Source: Solimonas terrae (GTDB lineage: Bacteria; Pseudomonadota; Gammaproteobacteria; Nevskiales; Nevskiaceae). From it: DNA of 64,000 bases. The notes beneath the pieces are model-generated. The model was not told the origin of the DNA. It saw only the letters and a list, made by a program, of their open reading frames with translations, and did not search any database. The position numbers and the translations under genes were made by a program. Shown piece after piece: positions 59,205 through 64,000 of the stretch. The stretch lies in the NCBI RefSeq assembly GCF_011067135.1, contig NZ_JAAMOW010000001.1:620001-684000 (forward strand), in the 5' to 3' direction. Numbering within the stretch: the stretch's first letter is position 1; each line of letters opens with the position of its first letter.

Positions 59205-60704
59205 ATGAATACGCAGAACACGTCAGCGCCGCGCAGCAACCCCAGGGTCGTGATCATCGGCTCCGGCTTTGGCGGGCTCGGCATGGCGATCCAGCTCAAG
59301 AAGGCGGGCATCGACAGCTTCGTCGTGCTGGAAAAGGCCGACCGCCTCGGTGGCACCTGGCGCGACAACACCTATCCGGGTGCCGCCTGCGACGTGCAGT
59401 CGCATCTGTATTCGTATTCGTTCGAGCCCAAGCACGACTGGACACGCAAGTTCGGACTGCAGGCGGAAATTCGCGACTACATGGAAGACTGTGCAAGCAA
59501 GTACGGCCTGCACGCGCACATCCGCTACCAGCAGGAAGTCGCATCGGCGGCCTTCGACAAGGATGCCGGACTGTGGACCATCACCACGCGCAGCGGCGAG
59601 GTGCTGCAGGCGCAGGTGCTGGTCAGCGCGGTCGGCCAGCTCAACCAGCCCGCCTACCCGAAGATACCGGGCATCGAGACCTTCAAGGGACGCGCCTTTC
59701 ACTCGGCGCGCTGGGAGCATGACGCCGGGCTCGACGGCCAGTCGGTCGCGGTGATCGGCACCGGCGCCAGTGCGATCCAGTTCGTCCCGCAGATCGCTCC
59801 GAAGGTGAAGCAACTGACGCTGTTCCAGCGTTCCGGCGCCTGGGTGATCCCGAAGGCCGATCGACCGTTCGCCCGCATCGAACAGCGCCTGTTCGAATCC
59901 CTGCCGCTGTTCGATCGCGTCTATCGCACGTCGATCTACTGGAAAAACGAGGTGCGCGCGCTGGGCTTCACGCGCTTCGGCGGACTGCTTGAAGCCTGGG
60001 CCTGGCAGAGCCGCCGCAACATGCGCCGCGACATCAAGGATCCGGTCAAGCGGCAAAAACTGATGCCGGACTACAAGATCGGCTGCAAGCGCCTGCTGAT
60101 TTCCAACGACTGGTTCCCGGCAATCAACCGGGACAACGTCGAGGTCGTCACCGATCGCATCGAACGCATCGAGGCGGATGCCGTGGTGACCGCCGACGGC
60201 ACGCGCCACCAGGTCGATACGATCATCTACGGCACCGGCTTCGCAGCCACCGAATTCCTGACGCCGATGAAGATCACCGGTATCGACGGGCTGGATCTGA
60301 ACGAAGCCTGGAAGGACGGCGCCGAAGCCTACAAGGGCACTTGCGTCTCGGGCTTCCCGAACCTGTTCATCCTCTACGGTCCGAACACCAATCTTGCGCA
60401 CAGCTCGATCATCTTCATGCTGGAATCGCAGTTCCGCTATGTCATGCGATGCCTGCACACGCTGAGCGAGCGGAGTCTGTCGTACATGAACGTGCGCGCC
60501 GAAAGCCAGCGCCGCTACAGCGAGAAAATCCAGAAGCGCATCCAGAGCAGCGTCTGGCTGGCCGGCTGCGATTCGTGGTACATCAACAAGTCCGGCAAGG
60601 TCACCAACAACTGGCCGGGCTACACCTTCAATTTCCGCCGCATGACGAGCCGGCTGGAACTGCAGGACTACGAGCTGCAGACCGCGCCGGTCGTGGTCGT
60701 TTGA
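59205..60704 (+). CDS. Flavin-binding Baeyer-Villiger-type monooxygenase
   Basis: 499 residues from ATG 59205 (AGGAGA 4 bp upstream). It has an FAD site GSGFGGLGMAIQLKKAG, the BVMO fingerprint FKGRAFHSARW (FxGxxxHxxxW, near residue 165), and an NADPH site VIGTGASAIQF. Length and features fit type I BVMOs, which insert oxygen next to a ketone to make an ester, using NADPH and O2. It is divergent from an AraC regulator and followed by a GMC oxidoreductase and a hydrolase gene on the other strand; together these could oxidise an alcohol to a ketone and then to an ester. Confidence 0.92.
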   Translation: MNTQNTSAPRSNPRVVIIGSGFGGLGMAIQLKKAGIDSFVVLEKADRLGGTWRDNTYPGAACDVQSHLYSYSFEPKHDWTRKFGLQAEIRDYMEDCASKYGLHAHIRYQQEVASAAFDKDAGLWTITTRSGEVLQAQVLVSAVGQLNQPAYPKIPGIETFKGRAFHSARWEHDAGLDGQSVAVIGTGASAIQFVPQIAPKVKQLTLFQRSGAWVIPKADRPFARIEQRLFESLPLFDRVYRTSIYWKNEVRALGFTRFGGLLEAWAWQSRRNMRRDIKDPVKRQKLMPDYKIGCKRLLISNDWFPAINRDNVEVVTDRIERIEADAVVTADGTRHQVDTIIYGTGFAATEFLTPMKITGIDGLDLNEAWKDGAEAYKGTCVSGFPNLFILYGPNTNLAHSSIIFMLESQFRYVMRCLHTLSERSLSYMNVRAESQRRYSEKIQKRIQSSVWLAGCDSWYINKSGKVTNNWPGYTFNFRRMTSRLELQDYELQTAPVVVV

Positions 60705-60765
60705 TTAATTCGCGCCATCCTGAACAATGCGCAGCTCGGGCAGCGGGCCTGATTCGGGGACGTAC

Positions 60766-62382
60766 ATGACGCAACACGACTACGACTACGTGATCGTCGG
60801 CTCGGGCTTCGGCGGCAGCGTGTCGGCGTGCCGGCTCAGCGAAAAGGGTTACAAGGTCGCCGTGCTCGAACAGGGGCGGCGCTGGACGCAGGACAATCTG
60901 CCGCGCAGCAACTGGCGGATTCGCGACTATCTGTGGCGGCCGTTTCTCGGCCTGCGCGGCTTTCTCAGCCTGCGCCTGTTCCGGCACGTGATGATCCTGC
61001 ACGGCAACGCCGTCGGCGGCGGTTCGATCACCTACGCGCAGACCCTGCTGGTCCCGCCGCAGAAGGTCTGGCACAACGGCAACTGGGCCGGACTCGACGA
61101 CTGGGACGCGCAAATGCCCGGGCATTACGCGACCGCGCAGCGCATGCTCGGAGTCACCGAGAACCGCCGGCCCGGCCCCGCCGATGCGCGACTGAAGCAG
61201 ATGGCCGATGCCACCGGCGTCGGCGACAGCTTCTACTACACCAGGGTCGGCGTGTTCTTCGGCAAGGACGGCGACGCGCCGGGCACCGAATATCCCGACC
61301 CGTATTTCGACGGGGAAGGCCCGACGCGCAAATCCTGCCTCGGCTGCGGCGGCTGCATGGTCGGCTGCCGGCACGGCGCCAAGAACACGCTGGACCAGAA
61401 CTATCTGTATCTCGCCGAGAAGCGCGGCACGACGGTGCAGGCCGAAACGCGCGTCGTCGACGTGCGGCCGCTGAACGACAAGGCCGACGGCAGCGACGGC
61501 TACGAAATTCTCACCGAGCCGACGTTCGCCCGCTTCTTTCGCAAACGCTCGCGCGTGACGGCACGCAACGTGGTCTTCGCGGCCTCCTCGCTCGGCACGC
61601 AGGAACTGCTGTTCAAGCTCAAGACCGGCGGCTCGCTGCCGAACATTTCCGACGATCTCGGCAGGCGCGTGCGCACCAATGCCGAGTCCATCCTCGGCGT
61701 GCGCTATCCCGGCACCGGCGACGACATGTCGAAAGGCGTCGCGATCGGCTCGGGCATCTACATCGACGAGCACACGCACATCGAAGCCGTGCGCTATCCC
61801 GAAGGCTCGAACCTGCTGGCCGGTCTGTTTACGATCCTGACCGGTGGCCGCCCCGGCTTCACGCGCGTTTTCGTGTGGCTGTGGACCATGTTCGGCCTGC
61901 TGCTGCGTCACCCGCTGCGCGGCTTCAAGGCGATCCTGCCGTATCGCGCGTCGAGCGAAAGCGTGATCTTCCTCGTCATGCAGACCCTCGACGGTCATCT
62001 CGACATGCGCTGGACGCGGCCCTGGTACTGGCCGTTCGCAAAAACCCTGAGCACGCACGGCAAGCGCATCCCGACCTTCATTCCGGAAGCCAATGCCTTC
62101 ACTGAAAAGGCCGCGAAGGCGACTGGCGGCATCGGCCTCAGCACGATCACGGAAATCCTGTTCAACGTGCCGATGACGGCGCATTGCATGGGCGGCTGCG
62201 CGATGGGCGCGACACCGGAACAGGGCGTGATCGATGCACAGAATCGCGTCTTCAACTACCGGAACCTGTACGTCGTCGACGGCTCCATGCTGGCCGCCAA
62301 TCTCGGCGTCAATCCGAGCCTGACGATCACCGCACTGGCCGAACGGGCGATGAGCTTCATCCCGGACAAAGCGGCAGCCTGA
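60766..62382 (+). CDS. GMC oxidoreductase, cholesterol-oxidase-like
   Basis: 538 residues from ATG 60766 (GGGGA 5 bp upstream). It has the FAD-binding start DYVIVGSGFGGSVSACRL, the GMC loop HGNAVGGGSITYAQ, and a cysteine-rich insert SCLGCGGCMVGCRHGAKNT typical of ChoD-like cholesterol/steroid oxidases and related dehydrogenases. The C-terminal active-site region is NVPMTAHCMGGCAMG, followed by the FAD-closing VVDGSMLAANLGVNPSLTI. It probably oxidises a sterol or long-chain alcohol. It lies 61 bp after the BVMO gene, likely the same operon. Confidence 0.92.
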   Translation: MTQHDYDYVIVGSGFGGSVSACRLSEKGYKVAVLEQGRRWTQDNLPRSNWRIRDYLWRPFLGLRGFLSLRLFRHVMILHGNAVGGGSITYAQTLLVPPQKVWHNGNWAGLDDWDAQMPGHYATAQRMLGVTENRRPGPADARLKQMADATGVGDSFYYTRVGVFFGKDGDAPGTEYPDPYFDGEGPTRKSCLGCGGCMVGCRHGAKNTLDQNYLYLAEKRGTTVQAETRVVDVRPLNDKADGSDGYEILTEPTFARFFRKRSRVTARNVVFAASSLGTQELLFKLKTGGSLPNISDDLGRRVRTNAESILGVRYPGTGDDMSKGVAIGSGIYIDEHTHIEAVRYPEGSNLLAGLFTILTGGRPGFTRVFVWLWTMFGLLLRHPLRGFKAILPYRASSESVIFLVMQTLDGHLDMRWTRPWYWPFAKTLSTHGKRIPTFIPEANAFTEKAAKATGGIGLSTITEILFNVPMTAHCMGGCAMGATPEQGVIDAQNRVFNYRNLYVVDGSMLAANLGVNPSLTITALAERAMSFIPDKAAA

Positions 62383-62433
62383 GCGGTTTGCCGCGCCCGA
62401 CCGGCATCAGCGCCGGACCGAACGCCATCTGCG

Positions 62434-63267
62434 TCAGGCTTCGCGCAAATGTGCGAGCAGCAGGTCATTGAGCAGCGCCGGCTGTTCCAGCGGAATCCAG
62501 TGGCGGCCGCCCAGACGCTGGTAACGCCACTTGCCGCGCACGCGCGATTCCGACGCCAGCATCTGCGATTCGGTGAGAAAGGCGTCGCACTCGCTCCACA
62601 GCGCCAGCGTCGATGCCGGCACGGCGGGGTGACTGCGGAACAGTACATCGACGAAATTCGCACGATAGATCCGCAGCGCCGCAGTCAGGCGACCCGGTGC
62701 GGACAGACGTTGCATCACGGCGTCCATCTGCGGGTGCGTCCCGAACACGCGGCGCAGGCTGAACCGGCCGTTGCCCGACAGCAGACGCTCCGACAGGCCG
62801 GCGAGCAGGAAGAACAGCACATACCAACCCTTGATCTTCTGCGCGAGGCCGGCGCGGCCATAGGCCGTCGGATGCCCGACCGACAGCACGACCAGCCGCA
62901 GGACACGCTGCGGGTAGTAGATCGCCGCGTACCACGCCAGCACCGCGCCCCAGTCATGCCCGACGATGTGTGCCTGCGCGATGCCGAGTTGATCGAGCAA
63001 CGCCAGCGCATCGGCAACGATGAGGCGGGCCGAATAGTCGTGCAGCTGCGCGCCGACCGCCGACTCGCCGCAGCCGATCGTGTCCGGCGCGATGCAGCGG
63101 AAGCCGGCAGCATGCAACGCATCGATCTGCGCCACCCACATGCCGGCTTCATCGGGAAAGCCGTGCAGCAGCAGTACCGCCGGCCGGTCGCGCGCACCCG
63201 GCGCGGAATCCAGATAGGACAAGCGGAAACCGCGGCTGTCGAAATAACCCCGCCGTACTGCACCCAT
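62434..63267 (-). CDS. Alpha/beta hydrolase, epoxide hydrolase / dehalogenase-like
   Basis: 277 residues from ATG 63267 (AAGGGGTGG upstream). Motifs are LLLHGFPDEAGMW (HGFP oxyanion loop), IVGHDWGAVLAWYAA (nucleophile Asp in GHDWG), and GGRHWIPLEQP (catalytic His). An Asp nucleophile and the HGFP loop point to epoxide hydrolases or haloacid-type dehalogenases rather than esterases. It converges on the GMC gene with 51 bp between stops. It may act on products of the neighbouring oxidases, but this is context only. It is separated from ilvD by 55 bp. Confidence 0.9.
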   Translation of the reverse strand: MGAVRRGYFDSRGFRLSYLDSAPGARDRPAVLLLHGFPDEAGMWVAQIDALHAAGFRCIAPDTIGCGESAVGAQLHDYSARLIVADALALLDQLGIAQAHIVGHDWGAVLAWYAAIYYPQRVLRLVVLSVGHPTAYGRAGLAQKIKGWYVLFFLLAGLSERLLSGNGRFSLRRVFGTHPQMDAVMQRLSAPGRLTAALRIYRANFVDVLFRSHPAVPASTLALWSECDAFLTESQMLASESRVRGKWRYQRLGGRHWIPLEQPALLNDLLLAHLREA

Positions 63268-63322
63268 GGTCCACCCCTTGTTCAGCACGCCATGGCGATC
63301 ACCGGGTCACGATACTGCGGGT

Positions 63323-64000
63323 TCAATCTTCCAGCAGATCGAGATTGCGGACCGCACCCATGTCGGCGCTGGTCACCAGCTTGGCATAGGCCTTCAAGGC
63401 TGCGCTGACCTTGCGCGGACGCGGTGCCGCAGGCTTCCACCCCTGCGCGGACCGAGCGGCGCGGCGCCGTTCGAGTTCCGCATCGCCGACCTCGAAGCGC
63501 ACGATGCGGTTCGGAATGTCGATGAAGATCGTGTCACCGCTTTCGACCAGCGCGATATTGCCGCCCTCCGCCGCCTCGGGCGAGACGTGCCCGATCGACA
63601 AGCCCGCCGTACCGCCCGAAAAGCGACCGTCGGTGATCAGCGCGCAGGTCTTGCCGAGTCCCTTCGATTTCAGATAGCTCGTCGGGTACAGCATCTCCTG
63701 CATGCCGGGTCCGCCGCGCGGTCCCTCATAGCGAATCACGACCACATCGCCGGCCTTGACCTTGCCGCCGAGAATCGCGTCGACGGCGGCGTCCTGGCTC
63801 TCCAGCACGACAGCCGGTCCGCTGAATTCGAGAATGCTCTTGTCGACGCCGGCGGTCTTGACGATGCAGCCACGCTCGGCGAGGTTGCCGAACAGCACGG
63901 CCAGACCACCGTCCTGGCTGTAGGCGTGGGCCTTGCTGCGGATGCAGCCTTTCTCTCGATCGGTATCGAGCTCGTCGTAACGGCAGCTTTGCGAGAACGC
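63323..64000 (-). CDS. ilvD: Dihydroxy-acid dehydratase (3' part)
   Basis: The last 225 residues; the gene continues past the right edge. Signatures are [60 protein letters not shown] and [20 protein letters not shown], the last being the family's C-terminal signature. The enzyme removes water from dihydroxy acids in isoleucine and valine synthesis and carries an Fe-S cluster; the visible cysteine in GCIRS is near that region. The C-terminus ends [12 protein letters not shown], and there is no obvious terminator. Confidence 0.96.
   Translation of the reverse strand, partial: AFSQSCRYDELDTDREKGCIRSKAHAYSQDGGLAVLFGNLAERGCIVKTAGVDKSILEFSGPAVVLESQDAAVDAILGGKVKAGDVVVIRYEGPRGGPGMQEMLYPTSYLKSKGLGKTCALITDGRFSGGTAGLSIGHVSPEAAEGGNIALVESGDTIFIDIPNRIVRFEVGDAELERRRAARSAQGWKPAAPRPRKVSAALKAYAKLVTSADMGAVRNLDLLED

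Noticed and set aside
1-64000. CRISPR arrays, prophage, integrase or IS transposase genes
   Set aside because: I saw no regularly spaced repeats, phage structural genes, recombinases or DDE transposases. The only mobile-like element is the non-coding repeat at 54600-54870.

Overview
The window is GC-rich, densely coded DNA with tightly overlapping operons. It carries bacterial housekeeping genes (mutS, hupB, fabV, ppiD, ilvD) and four tRNAs. The mix points to a Gammaproteobacterium: the TonB2-type operon order, hupB/ppiD/fabV, a LpxL-like acyltransferase and two DUF1329 proteins. The lipid and sterol theme (two sterol-desaturase-like proteins, cholesterol-oxidase-like GMC enzyme, Baeyer-Villiger monooxygenase, two neutral ceramidases) would suit the Nevskiales/Solimonadaceae. 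That placement is inference; no rRNA is present.

Left part (1-18 kb): the start of a class III extradiol dioxygenase, a DUF4105 membrane protein, a slipin/NfeD pair divergent from mutS, an ABM protein, and a MarR-TolC-HlyD-DHA2 efflux operon with a clear operator. Then come a WYL regulator with a VOC protein, DUF885, DUF2970, DUF2505, a DUF1329 protein, a UbiB-family kinase and a DUF6918-like protein.

Middle (18-40 kb): two separate ExbB/ExbD-energised envelope systems flank hupB and tRNA-Val/Asp. The first (minus strand, 25.5 to 18.3 kb) has the TonB2/TtpC gene order. Its last gene is an in-frame fusion of a TPR protein to a whole DUF1329 domain. The second (plus strand, 26.7 to 35.7 kb) is a nine-gene operon: a secreted protein of unknown function, three TPR proteins (two of them lipoproteins), a small secreted protein, ExbB, two ExbD and an AgmX/TonB-like protein. 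It resembles the energised core of gliding-type trans-envelope machines. fabV, ppiD and tRNA-Lys/His follow.

Right part (39-64 kb): an ABC-2 exporter; an AraC regulator divergent from a sterol desaturase and an acyltransferase; a fluoride-riboswitch-controlled crcB/DUF190 pair; a TIR-transmembrane-repeat protein; two 870-residue neutral-ceramidase-like lipoproteins flanking a TetR/sterol-desaturase pair with two palindromic operators; a 271-bp non-coding inverted-repeat element; PiT/DUF47 phosphate uptake genes; a small membrane protein with an XRE regulator; truncated hemoglobin; an AraC/BVMO/GMC/hydrolase catabolic cluster; and the 3' part of ilvD.

The best candidates for something new are the TPR-DUF1329 fusion inside the TonB2 operon, the nine-gene TPR/ExbB/ExbD2/AgmX operon, the ceramidase pair with its shared regulator region, the TIR protein, and the Y-shaped repeat element.
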